Shown: piece by piece, positions 26,722-42,021 of the stretch
Layout: every line of letters begins with the position of its first letter
Position numbering within the stretch: the stretch's first letter is position 1
Origin: Daphnia pulex
Taxonomy: Eukaryota; Arthropoda; Branchiopoda; Diplostraca; Daphniidae
Direction of reading: 5' to 3'
Length of the DNA stretch: 64,000 bases
NCBI RefSeq assembly: GCF_021134715.1
Contig: NC_060019.1
Span: forward strand, 1,612,001-1,676,000
Notes under the pieces: model-generated
Database searches by the model: none
The model's input: the letters and a program-made list of their open reading frames with translations, nothing else
Told to the model about the DNA's origin: nothing
Translations under genes and position numbers: made by a program

Positions 26722-27275
26722 GGATAATCCGCCATAAAACTTACCCATTAAAATATTTTCATAAATTTGACATTTAATGACGGTTCTGTGCCGAAGACAG
26801 TAAATTCGATAAAAGAACATCATTTGCATGTATGTAGAGGGCTAACTTCTCGTAAAGCACAGCAAAACACAATAAGCTGTTTAATATGCTTTATCTTACA
26901 CAGAAGCACTTTCGCTAGCATCTAGGTGATTGCACCCAACAATATATTTTTTCTGTTTGAGTTTTTCGGGCAATGTGAATCGTTCGGAATTAAGGAAATT
27001 ATCACCCGCATGCGATATTTGATCTTTTTCCGAAACCTTTCAAATTGCGTACAATATACTGGAGTGATTCCAGAATATAAATAAATGGTCTTTATTGTGA
27101 GTGTGGTAACGAAAACATTTAAAAAATCAAATGGGGAGTTACTACAGGCGACGACGATTAAGAAGGGAAATGCTATAATATCACGGCTTATACTATAATA
27201 AATAAAGTTCATTAAAGGACGATTTTAATGTGTGCTGATAGCAACAAAGAAAATCAATTATTGAGCGAAATGTAA
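26722..27275. repeat. Diverged tandem duplicate, unit B
   Basis: Second copy of the unit at 26060, offset about 660 bp at its left end and about 610 bp at its right end. On the minus strand it carries a 96-aa ORF (26922-27212) with hydrophobic segments. That ORF is not open in unit A, so it is not called as a gene. Confidence 0.65.
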
Positions 27276-28122
27276 ATTAAATGCTAGCTGTTTGCAAGGA
27301 GCAGCATGTGAAAAGCGCTAGAGGCAAATTTATTTGATTTTTAAAAATTTAACTTCACATAACAGTGCTGATACTTCATCAGGAGGGGAATAATAAATAA
27401 AAGAAGAGCTTCTGATAAACAATCCTAATTTCTGTAACTAAAGGACACAACAACGCTGCTAACTTAAAATTACCACTAAACCATGCACTAAACGTAAGAA
27501 ACACTAAGTCTTTGGTTCTTCTTCTCTAGACTGGAGCTTTCATCATAATTCTAGAGAACTGATCGCATGGGCCCAATTGGGCAAATGCACTAATAATACA
27601 AAATGTCCTTTGGACAAATCGATGTTTGGCGTAGGGAATTTTCCAAGGCCTCTATTCGATTCTCGGAAATATATTTCATTCTTTTGTCCTTTCTGTGAGA
27701 TCTGCTCGTAGACCTTCTTCCACTCGTGAAATCGGAATGGCAAGGCAGGCAAGCGATAGCGATTTCAAGCTGTAGCAGAATATATGTGCGCCTGAATTCA
27801 AATATTACCGGAAGTCGCCCCTAGCGGATGACATCGGACCTAACACCACTTGTCAAAGCTCAAACAGTCGAACATGCACCAAAATTGCGTTGACATTTTC
27901 AGAAGTTGACATAGAAAAACGGTGTTCGTTTCTGAAGGCGGGGTTTTAAACAACGGCCGATTAGTTGGGAAGATTTAAAACGGAATAATGTTTTTATGAA
28001 CAATTTTTTTATCTCTCGGTGATTCTAGAACCTAAAATACTTCTGGGTAAGTTCATTGAACACATTGGTTTAAAACAGATGGTTTACAGTTCATTGTACA
28101 ATCTCTTTTGGGACAGGAAGGA

Positions 28123-28527
28123 ATGGATACCAACAATGGTCAACTAAAAAGAATACTCAACTCAACATTGGCCAATGAATCAGAGTTTACTGTAAATACT
28201 AAATTGACTGAAAACTCAATGTCTAAAGATGTAAATTCACCCTGGGAATCTGTTATTATTGCTGCCACTGTTAGTCTTGTTGGTATGATTTTGCTGGTTA
28301 TGTTGTATGGGTTTCACCATTTTTGTAAACGAAAAAGGCAGACAATGGTGATGCCTGTAATAACTCAAAGTGGACTTATCCCCGACTACTTCACAAGACC
28401 AAGAGAACCAGTGGTGTTTGACAATGAAGTCTTTGGCCATGCCTTAATTCAAGAAACAGTTACCTATTGGCACCGACCACTTCAGCCAGTTAAAACCGAT
28501 ACAGATCTATACCCCATTGTACTCTAG
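28123..28527 (+). CDS. 134-aa single-pass membrane protein of unknown function
   Basis: A single coding exon behind an acceptor (TTTGGGACAG, about 28115). The N-terminal ~45 residues are polar with two N-glycosylation sequons (NSTL, NESE) and no signal peptide. A membrane helix follows (ESVIIAATVSLVGMILLVML), then a stop-transfer cluster CKRKRQ, which predicts an N-out/C-in type III protein. The cytosolic tail has aromatic and acidic short motifs (IPDYF, TDLYPIVL). It converges with the INTS13 gene, about 120 bp from stop to stop. I do not recognise the family. Confidence 0.65.
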   Translation: MDTNNGQLKRILNSTLANESEFTVNTKLTENSMSKDVNSPWESVIIAATVSLVGMILLVMLYGFHHFCKRKRQTMVMPVITQSGLIPDYFTRPREPVVFDNEVFGHALIQETVTYWHRPLQPVKTDTDLYPIVL

Positions 28528-28645
28528 TGATTTTTCTTTAACAAATGAGTGGACTAAATTGTTTAAGGATCTTGGTCTCCTCTCTAGTCTGTGGAACACT
28601 GAACATTTATTGTGAAAATCTAGAATACAGCAGTTCTTTTATACC

Positions 28646-31314
28646 TCATGTTTCATGTTCTTTATCAAGATGGGCATACAACTTAACTGGCCCTTGTCCA
28701 CCAGCTTTCACGCGACCGACAAACTCCCGCTGTTTTCTTGATACTTCAGCAGATACACTGGAATTCCATACTTCTAACAAACTTTTACCTGCCAACGACG
28801 ACCTCACCTAGAATTAAAATAAATTATAATAAAGTATAATATGCTTTGTTTTAGGAAAATTTTAAACTTGCGTCTAGTCGAGGAGCTTTGGCAACAGGCA
28901 TCGCAACAGGCGAGAGTGGAGTATCTGGGATCGTTGATTTTGTAGAAGTAATGTCTACAGCAATATCCTAAGAACATAAAAATTAAATACTATAACACTT
29001 TGTCAACAATTTTGAAGGGATATAGACTATTGATACCTTAGCTGTAGAAGGAATAACTAAAGGATTGGAGGTGGTTCCTTTGCTTCTACATTCCAGTAGA
29101 CAAGCCAATACCCGCCGATGCTGCTCACTTCGGCAGTGATGTCGTAACATGATTTCACATTCCTAAATAAAAAAATTATTTTTAGAGTTGATCGATAAGC
29201 AATTCATGGACTATTTTCATATTCTGTACCTTAAAGAGAATTCGGTATTGTTCCTCTCTGCGATTGCCTTTAGCACCCCGATCGCGATGCCCGGAGCAGG
29301 TTGGAGGCAATGGTTCATTCCTAGACTCGATTGCCAACAAGTTGTAAATGACCTTTTTGCACTCGATAACCTGGTCGTCCGTCAACTCTTCATTGACTAT
29401 TAATTTAGTCAAGGATTCCATGTGAACTCCCATGTTAAATACGATGGTCGAACTAATTGTCATTGGCCAATATTGTGTCCAGCGTTCCATCCGATTTGAG
29501 GCCCGTTCTACAGGTGTGGTTGGTCCAGCGGGTTCAGTAAAGAGATAAGGTACCAATTTGTTTTCTTTCATCAATTCTCCAAAATCAGGAATTCTAAAAG
29601 CATTTTAAAAAATGAATACATTTTTCAAAATCCAGAAACACAAAATTATTTTACCTGTAATCTGTTACTCTTCCTCCAGAACCTTCGCTAATGCTAGGAG
29701 GGTCTTCAATGACGCTTCGACCGATCAATAAAGAGTGTAGAAAGATTTCCCCTCCGTGAGCGGCCAACATATGCGAAGTGGTTCGCCCACCAGTGCCACT
29801 TCGTGGTAACTCCAACATGACTGATCTACACGTATGACAGAGTAATAAAAATGTTGTACCTCCTTAATCAAGAGGTCCATAATAAAGACGATTGTTTTAC
29901 CTTCCTCCTAGGAGAAAATTGGTCAAACACGAAGAAGGGCGGCTAGTAACGTCCACAGGTGAAATACGGTAAGCTGAGCTACAAGGCCACATCTCCACGC
30001 TGTTGGATGTTGCTCGAGGAGTGCACCATTTAAGAGTGACTGTCTTGTAGCCGTACCCTTCTTTCATGATAAATAAAGCGCTTTCGTTCTAAGTAAATAA
30101 TTTAAAAAAAAAACTTGTTAAAGTTGTTGCGTTATAAGACATCCCGAATGATAAAAACAACCTTTAACTTCAAGATGTCGGCATGCGCTGCCACAGGATG
30201 AAATATCTCGACGTCATAATTAGCTGAAGAAGACGCGTTTTGTTCTTCTTTCATGGGAATGCCAGTAACTGTGGTCGAAGCCAACTCATAGTGCTGAAGC
30301 ACAAGACTATTGCATGTGAATATCATAAGGAATAGTTTAAGCTCACAGATAAGTTATTTATACACAAAAGATCAGATTAGAATACCTTACAAGACGACTG
30401 GCAAGCATACGGCTAGCACAAGCTGAAATTACTTCGCAGCTTAAAAGTGGGGAAAGGTCTAATCGAAGGTGTTCTAGATTGTAGGCGAAAATGTAAATGT
30501 TCAATTAGACATACAGTTTGCACATCAATTTACTCACCTTTAAGTGCAAGGGTTGGAGGATTTGGATAGATATTCACAACCACAAAATCACAATGATGAA
30601 TGGGCATGTGTGTTGGGGCAAAGTTCCGCTGATTGATCTGGATAACTGTTTCCTGAAAAAAAGACTCTAAATTTCTGATATATCCATCTTCTCTGAAAGA
30701 GCTTATGCAAATTACTCGTCCCCTGTTGTGAACCTGAAAGACACTCAATTGTTAGGCACAGAATGATTTTGAAAAGATGAAAATGAAACCTTTGATTTGT
30801 TCTCAGGTGACTTCAATTTCTCCAACTGAGCATCTGAACATTCAGTAAGTGCTTCAAGTGCTGCTGTTAACCCGTGCATAATGTTCGAATCTCCATGTCT
30901 AACATCAGGAATAGGTACACCAAGTTGAGCAAAATGATAAGTAATCTGTTAATTTGAAAAACAATTATTGATCGAAAGCAGTAAATTTATTTGATTTATA
31001 TGCCATACACTGGTGAGATTCTGTTGATTTGTTCCCCAAGATCCAACTGGATTCACTTTTGTATCACAGATCATGAATCTGATAAGTCTACCTGTTGGAT
31101 ATATGTCCCACACAATTCTGCAATACTCAAATGATGCTTCTGCTGCACAAGTCCACAATGATTTGCACACAGGTGTAACGGGAATAAATGCTCCTGGTCC
31201 ATGGCCCCTTGGTTTATTGAAAACGTCTAATTCAATCGGTGAATCAGAAGGACGTGCCATTATCGGCCCATGATCAATCACAAACACTGTCTTTAGGCTA
31301 TTTGGCCAAGACAT
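28646..31314 (-). CDS. IntS13: Integrator complex subunit 13 (Asunder)
   Basis: A nuclear Integrator subunit, called Asunder in Drosophila, where it affects dynein localisation in spermatocytes. Eleven exons: 31314-31009, 30945-30790, 30733-30538, 30473-30391, 30293-30162, 30088-29901, 29825-29655, 29593-29230, 29162-29037, 28967-28872 and 28807-28646 (659 aa; human 706). Matches run the whole length: [83 protein letters not shown], and a C-terminal cleavage-module-binding-like end (LLEVWNSSV...KQREFVGR). The last intron (28808-28871) keeps the frame only if its donor is GC (GAC|GCAAGT), so it appears to be a GC-AG intron. Confidence 0.96.
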
Positions 31315-31670
31315 TTTTTTTTAAATCTGTTGAAATCACCAGGTGGCAACTGTTAATTGCGAAGTGAAAAAATACAGATAATTGTTTTATAATTTCTCAC
31401 TTTTTATCTCCGAATTTTCAAACATCGAAATCAAAACCAAGCAGACATTTCCAAAGGTTCCCTGATGAAAACAAACAACTGATGACGGGTATAGCGTTGC
31501 CATATTTTTCAGAGAAAGTGAAAGTTAATCGCGGCGTTTATTGCAATTTTGCGCATTTCGCATTTTTCAATTGATCAAAAATATATTTTAATCATAGAAT
31601 AATACAAGTTTAGCCTTCTTGACATAATATTTACGTCTTCAAAAACTTAATTAGATACATTTTCTCGTTA
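31315..31670. other. INTS13 upstream region
   Basis: About 360 bp between the INTS13 ATG and the transposon. It is AT-rich and presumably contains the INTS13 promoter. No gene was seen. Confidence 0.4.
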
Positions 31671-31678
31671 CTTTTCAA
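31671..31678. repeat. Left target-site duplication of the THAP transposon
   Basis: CTTTTCAA, repeated exactly at 33901-33908 on the other side of the element. It fits the hAT target consensus nTnnnnAn. Confidence 0.85.
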
Positions 31679-31745
31679 CAGAGCAATAGATACCTGGTCG
31701 GTTCTCGGCCGTGTTGGCTTCCCTATCCCGGTTTTAGGGTAAACG
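31679..31745 (+). repeat. Left terminal inverted repeat
   Basis: Starts CAGAGCAATAGATACCTGG and runs about 67 bp. It matches the reverse complement of 33834-33900 with one difference (T for C in ...CCCGGTTTTAGGG versus ...CCCGGTTTCAGGG). The CAGAG start is typical of hAT elements. Confidence 0.92.
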
Positions 31746-31811
31746 TATCCCCGATTTTCAGACATTTTAGGGCGGAGCTTGTCAGAAGTTGTGAAGTGGT
31801 AAAAATGAAAC

Positions 31812-31826
31812 AGCGCCATCTAGTGA
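31812..31826 (+). promoter_or_regulatory. CTCF-like motif, left subterminal region of the transposon
   Basis: GCGCCATCTAGTGAT lies about 130 bp inside the left end. A related inverted copy (GAGCGCCTCTAGTGAG on the minus strand) lies at about 33794-33809 near the right end. It could serve as an internal transposase-binding site or an insulator-protein site. Confidence 0.4.
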
Positions 31827-31939
31827 TAAGACGTTGACTTTCAAATAATACTTTCGGCGGCCATTTTTGTGTAATATGTGAATACGTCGGCCATCATCGT
31901 GTATTACGTGAATGAAGCCTAACCATAATTTCTGTAAAA

Positions 31940-33582
31940 ATGGTTGGCAGGTGTGCTGTTCCTGGTTGTAAAACAACATATTACAAAGGAAATCAAAAAG
32001 AAAATGATGTTACTTTGTTTGCAGTTCCTAAAACTTCATTATCAAAATGGCAAGAACTAATTCCATGTAGCAATTTGACGAGCACCTCACGTATTTGCTC
32101 CCGTCATTTTGACGAAAGTGACTTTAAATCAGGGATTGAAATTTTGAACGTGTTCCATCCTTTCAAACGTAGGAATCTTAATGCTGGAGCAATTCCCAAA
32201 CATTTTCTGATAAATGGTATTGTATATTATATATCCTGTATAATCTGTAATGCACAGAAACTGAACCATTTTCATTTTAGATACATCTAGTCGACAAGCA
32301 ATGCAAAATGTTGGTGGATTTCAATGGAGAAATAACCTTAATGGTATTTTTACATATGTTTATTTTGTTTAATATCAAATAACGCAATTCTTTTAATATG
32401 TATTGTAGTGGAAGCAAATGCTAGCAATGCATCAGTAAGGAAACGACCAAAAGTAGACAAAATACCTACTACGTCAAAGAGAAAGAAATTTGACAGTACA
32501 GGTATTGATAATAGTTCTCTTTACATTTTATTTTGAAGAGCGATTTCATTAAATTTAATCTTATAGCACACTCCATGGAAGTTACCTCTACTATTCAAGA
32601 AACAATCGACATTCACCAGGCTGCTGAAGAAGCCATTTTTGATCCACTTCCTGATGTAATGAAGGAAAACCTTGCTGTCACTGTCGAAGATTCGACAGTT
32701 GCACCTTCTATGGACGCTACCTCTACTATTAAAGAAACAATCGACATTCAACAGGCTGCTGAAGAAGCCATTTTTGATCCACTTCCTGATGTAATGAAGG
32801 AAAACCTTGCTGTCGCTGTCGAAGATTCGACAGTTGCACCTTCTATGGACGCTACCTCTACTATTCAAGAAACAATCGACATTCAACAGGCTGCTGAAGA
32901 AGCCATTTTTGATCCACTTCCTGATGTAATGAAGGAAAACCTTGCTGTCGCTGTCGAAGATTCGACAGTTGCACTTTCTATGGACGCTACCTCTACTATT
33001 CAAGAAACAATCGACATTCAACAGGCTGCTGAAGAAGCCATTTTTGATCCACTTCCTGATGTAATGAACGAAAACGTTGCTGTCGCTGTCGAAGATTCGA
33101 CAGTTGCACCTTCTATGGACGCTACCTCTACTATTCAAGAAACAATCGACATTCAACAGGCTGCTGAAGAAGCAATTTTTGATCCACTTCCAGATTCAAT
33201 CAAGGAAAATCTTGCTGTTGTCATGGAAGATACGACAGTTGCATCACCTTCTATGGAAGCTACCTCTACTATTCAAGAATCAATGGACACTCACCAGGCT
33301 GCTGAAGAAGCAATTTTTGATCCACTTCCTGATGTAATGAACGAAAATGTTGCTGTTGTCATTGAAGATTCGACAGTTACATCACCTTCTATGGAAGCAA
33401 GCTCTACTAATTTCAAGTCTAATTTTGTGACATTTCAGTCACTAGTAACTTCATCAATGGTACCAAAGAATTGGACATGGTATTTTGATCAAATTAAACA
33501 AACGATTTTTTGCATTTCGATGGATCAACTACCAAATGAAAATTATAATGTGAAAAGTGTACATTTTCAAAACAAGAAGTAG
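31940..33582 (+). CDS. THAP-domain protein with tandem 45-residue repeats
   Basis: Four exons: 31940-32216, 32281-32343, 32409-32501 and 32567-33582 (482 aa). Residues 1-~92 are a complete THAP C2CH zinc finger: MVGRCAVPGC, FAVPKTSLSKWQELI, SRICSRHF and a C-terminal FHPFKRRNLNAGAIP. This is a DNA-binding module also used by P-element transposase. A basic linker (RKRPKVDK...SKRKKFD) may be a nuclear signal. Six repeats follow, each built on TIQETIDIQQAAEEAIFDPL and ...VEDSTVAPSM. The last ~60 residues (SMVPKNWTWYFDQIKQTIF) are unique. AATAAA signals follow the stop. The gene lies entirely inside the transposon ends. Its role could be element-encoded DNA binding, or a captured host gene. Confidence 0.85.
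32575..33390 (+). repeat. Six in-frame 135-138-bp coding repeats
   Basis: Repeat starts (ATG codons) are at 32575, 32710, 32845, 32980, 33115 and 33253; a partial seventh begins at 33391. The first four intervals are exactly 135 bp, and the last two units carry 3 extra bases. Units 2-5 are almost identical in DNA, which implies recent expansion or homogenisation by unequal exchange. Confidence 0.95.
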
Positions 33583-33833
33583 TGTATTATGTCAACGGAA
33601 CAATAAACAATTTACACAACCAAACAATAAAATGTAAGAATGTTGGGACACTTAGAAAAGACCTAGAGGTTTGACAGTTGGATACTTCTACCTTTTTATT
33701 TTGTTCACTTCTTGTAGAAAAGTAAGCTGTGATTGGTCAATGAGTTTTTCATAGACCCTTCCTGATTGGCTGGCTTCACGTAGTACCTGACACACTCACT
33801 AGAGGCGCTCATCAATTTTTCCAAATCGGACCA

Positions 33834-33900
33834 CGTTTACCCTGAAACCGGGATAGGGAAGCCAACACGGCCGAGAACCGACCAGGTATCTATTGCTCTG
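33834..33900 (-). repeat. Right terminal inverted repeat
   Basis: Reverse complement of the left terminal repeat, ending CTATTGCTCTG and followed immediately by the target duplicate CTTTTCAA. Confidence 0.92.
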
Positions 33901-33908
33901 CTTTTCAA
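33901..33908. repeat. Right target-site duplication of the THAP transposon
   Basis: CTTTTCAA, identical to 31671-31678. A 14-bp AT palindrome (ATATATCGATATAT) follows directly. Confidence 0.85.
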
Positions 33909-37082
<3,174 letters not shown>

Positions 37083-37681
37083 CAAGATTCCAACTGGTTC
37101 TCATTTTAATTTCAAGAGAGAAAAGGGGGAGAAAAAAAAAAGAATTTTCACATTCTAAGATAATCATGATTCAAAATGTAACTATGGGCTATCTGCTATC
37201 CAGTTGCTACTAATTGATTTAGTTTCCAACAATTTCATCAAGCACAGGTTTTTGTGTTGATTTATTTGAAACTTTAAACCAAGTTATGAATTCAGCATGG
37301 TGGCATTTAGTCATGTAAATTGCAAGTGTTCCCCTTTTTTTCTTGCCTTCAACATATTAATCAACTGTCATACCCTTTGATCCCTTTCGCTATCGATCCA
37401 TTAATAAATGATTAACGTCATTGTGAATCTCGTTATTTAACCAGAGTGTTATGGTATACCCAAGTTTCTTGAAGAAAGGTGTAATTTGACTTATCTTACA
37501 TTGAAAGACACATTAACAGTTTGAGTTTCAAAAAGGGCCATTGCAAAGTTTTTCCCACAAAGTTTTAGACATTAGGTAAAGAGAAATTTTGGATTTTTTT
37601 GTTAATGACAAAGAGAATTGTCTCAAAAAAAGTGAAAGATCTAGTCAACCCATTTTTGCAATTTAGAATTAAAGCAGTCTT
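37083..37681. other. Convergent 3' flanks of Rap1 and RTCB
   Basis: No gene. Probably 3' untranslated sequence of both neighbours; an AATAAA occurs near 37403. Confidence 0.5.
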
Positions 37682-39722
<2,041 letters not shown>

Positions 39723-40581
39723 TTTGAACTGTTTTTTTTTCAGTAACGAATGTCAAGCTATCTACACAATAATTATCTGGAGAGTCAAACTCGAGAATTT
39801 TAATAACCACAAGTGTGAAGACGAAACAAACTAAGCTTGACAAACGTTTGCTGACTACCTACGGCCTCAACGTTCTCTCAACTTGAACAACAACACGTGG
39901 AATGCCAAACCGGTTGATGTAAAAGTGGTGTAATCTGATTAAATTAGATCGTCTGCTTGACGAACTTCGTCAACATCGCAGCAGTTATGAAACTCTTGTG
40001 TAAATCAAATATTATTTCGAAGTGTTTAACACGCCACTTTTAAAATATTCCAATTATTAAGTTCTTCGCATTTTATTGTTCAAAGATTAAGAAAGAAAGC
40101 GCGTTGGAATTTAATTTAATGATTTTTTTTAAATTTAACATCTTTCCCTAATCCGTAATCCCTATCGCAGTTGCAAGAGTTTAATTGCATTCTTCGCAAA
40201 TCTTCTACTGGACTAAAAATTAAAATGCAGCATTATATTTTGTTGGCAAATGTTAGGAAACCTTCCCCAATTTATCTGTTCTAACAGTTTCATCGCGTGA
40301 CTTTATAAGAACTTGATATAGCGGATCATCCGCATCCGTTGTCTTTTTCAAGGTTTAAATTACAATAGACAACGGTTAATTGAAACAGTAGGTGTGAAGG
40401 CATGTTTGAACCAATTTTGCTTCAACTTGTTCCACTTTCTAAATTCGGAAATCTTTACATAGCAAGCAGAGCCATTATACCACTTGTAAAAAAAATATAA
40501 TACGGTGTTAATCATTAGATAAGCAAATATTTTTCAGGCGAAACAATTTGTTTTATTGAAATATATTTTGAGTTTTATTGG
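39723..40581. other. Spacer between RTCB and INO80E
   Basis: About 860 bp, AT-rich. It holds the RTCB promoter and the INO80E 3' flank. No gene was seen; short ORFs are not supported. Confidence 0.45.
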
Positions 40582-41533
40582 TTAGTTATGATCCATATCA
40601 ATTGTGACGTTCTCATCTCCACCGTTACTAGGCGAAGTATCAATATCGTCCAGAAATTCACGGAAGTTGCCACCGCCTACTGAAAACGGAAGAATATATT
40701 AGTTTCAGCTTTCAAGATATGTAACGAATGAACAATTGTGTTGAACTTACTTTCCATGTCATTGCTAAACATTTCAGTTGGGACTGTAGCAGGAGCTTTG
40801 TCAGGGGCAAAAGAAAATTCCAGTTGACTTTGTTGAGCTCTGTTAGAATTTAAAAATGAATAAGCACAGAATAAAACTAAATCAATAGTGTAGTCTGTAG
40901 ATACCTTCTTGATTCCAAGTGTCTCACAACTTCTTCTGGAGTCATGTGCCCAGTCTTGTTTGTGACTTCTTGTTTAGAACTTAATGAATCTTCCATTAAC
41001 AAACTTGCTACTGTTTCTGGTTTAACACTGTTTTTCTTTTCTATTTTACTGGGAGGTTTCCTTCGAGGTTTAGATGGAATGCCAGGGGTTTTCTTGGTCC
41101 CACGTTCTGTTTTCATTTTTTTCCTAAAGAACAGAACTCATTGAGATCTGTTACATCACTTAAATATAGATAAATTTCTTACTTTCTATCAGAATTTTTG
41201 TGCTGCATTTTCATTTCACCATCTGATGAGTCTGTCATATCATCATCTGATGATTCAAATGCAGGAGACCCCGCCTCATGCTGGGTCAACATATCAAGAA
41301 GAAAAGTTCGATCTTTGAGAATCCTGAGAAGTTTTTTTTCCATGTTACGTATCTCCATTGAAAAACATTCATTTTCCTAAATGAAAAAATTAACATTAGT
41401 AAAAAAAATTGGTTTGATTGTTTGAATACAAGTTGTTCTTCTTTACATAGATGAGAAATTTGAGCTTCCTTTTCAAGTTTCGGTACTTATCCTTAAATAC
41501 CATATCTTCGTTATCAAAACTATCGTGAGCCAT
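40582..41533 (-). CDS. INO80E: INO80 complex subunit E
   Basis: A subunit of the INO80 chromatin remodeller. Exons: 41533-41447, 41376-41183, 41123-40905, 40839-40751 and 40676-40582 (227 aa). The N-terminal coiled-coil matches INO80E: KYRNLKRKLKFLIYENECF, then a basic leucine segment EKKLLRILKDRTFLLDML. A Ser/Asp-rich acidic stretch and a basic middle (SKPRRKPPSKIEKK) follow. The C-terminus reads PTEMFSNDMES...DNVTIDMDHN-like, similar to the QMFSD...VIDI end of the human protein. The last intron has a tandem CAG/TAG acceptor in frame. Confidence 0.85.
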
Positions 41534-42021
41534 TTGTTCGTCTCGGCAATATGCAACGACGTGAAAGCGTCAGACTGTGAACTTTAAATCCTATTCTCCA
41601 AGGTCTGAAGTCACTCACGGAGTTGTTTCCGAATTTTGATCAATGATTTTGAAGCTTTGAACCAGACGACGCAAAAATGTTGAGATGACCCCTGGCGGGC
41701 AGTCTAATATTAATCAATAATAAATTCCAATAAATTGCTCGCAACTTTTTCATGGTTAATAAAATAACACATGATATTTAAATGAAATAAAATAAATTAT
41801 TAGATACAAATTTTCGAAAAAAAATTCGTAATAATTAATTGGATAATTTAAAAGGAAAAAACTGACACCATCGCAGTACAGCAGCAGGGTCGTCTGGTAA
41901 AATTTGAAAAAATTAATGAAAAAAAAAGTGTAAATTTGTAAGTGCTTGATCTTGTTTTGTGTGAACAAACTATTAATGAATTATTAAAGTAAAAAAAAAA
42001 TAAAATTTCGATTGAAACAAG
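41534..42021. promoter_or_regulatory. Divergent promoter of INO80E and the LRR gene
   Basis: About 490 bp between the two ATGs. AACAAGATGGCGGTTTC overlaps the LRR start codon (42016-42032) and matches the YY1/Pho element AAGATGGCGGC that often marks 5' ends. No other gene was seen. Confidence 0.5.

Larger units (their letters stand above)
25181..28122. other. Gene-poor region with diverged repeats
   Basis: About 2.9 kb. It contains a diverged tandem duplication (separate entries). A minus-strand ORF at 27543-27752 includes FHEWKKVYEQISQKGQ but has no family match I can name and no clear splice partners. A 5' leader exon of the next gene probably ends at about 28046 (GG|GTAAGT). Confidence 0.45.
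31679..33900 (+). mobile_element. 2.2-kb hAT-like DNA transposon carrying a THAP-domain gene
   Basis: The element is 2,222 bp with ~67-bp near-perfect terminal inverted repeats beginning CAGAG and exact 8-bp target duplications (CTTTTCAA). These ends point to the hAT superfamily. The only gene inside (31940-33582) encodes a THAP zinc-finger domain fused to six 45-residue repeats, with no RNase-H transposase core, no BED finger and no hATC dimerisation region visible. It would therefore have to be moved by a transposase supplied elsewhere. The perfect target duplications and nearly identical ends suggest recent insertion. P elements also use THAP and 8-bp duplications, but their ends start CATGA and their targets are GC-rich, so hAT fits better. 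Confidence 0.88.

Noticed and set aside
26922-27212. Minus-strand 96-aa hydrophobic ORF
   Set aside because: Not open in the paralogous unit A and no splice or family evidence, so not called a receptor gene.
28545-28811. Plus-strand ORF downstream of the membrane protein
   Set aside because: Exactly antisense to the last exon of IntS13.
32521-33156. 211-aa open frame on the minus strand across the THAP repeat array
   Set aside because: It exists only because the 135-bp repeat lacks stops in that frame. The plus-strand frame has the THAP exon, splice sites and poly-A signal.
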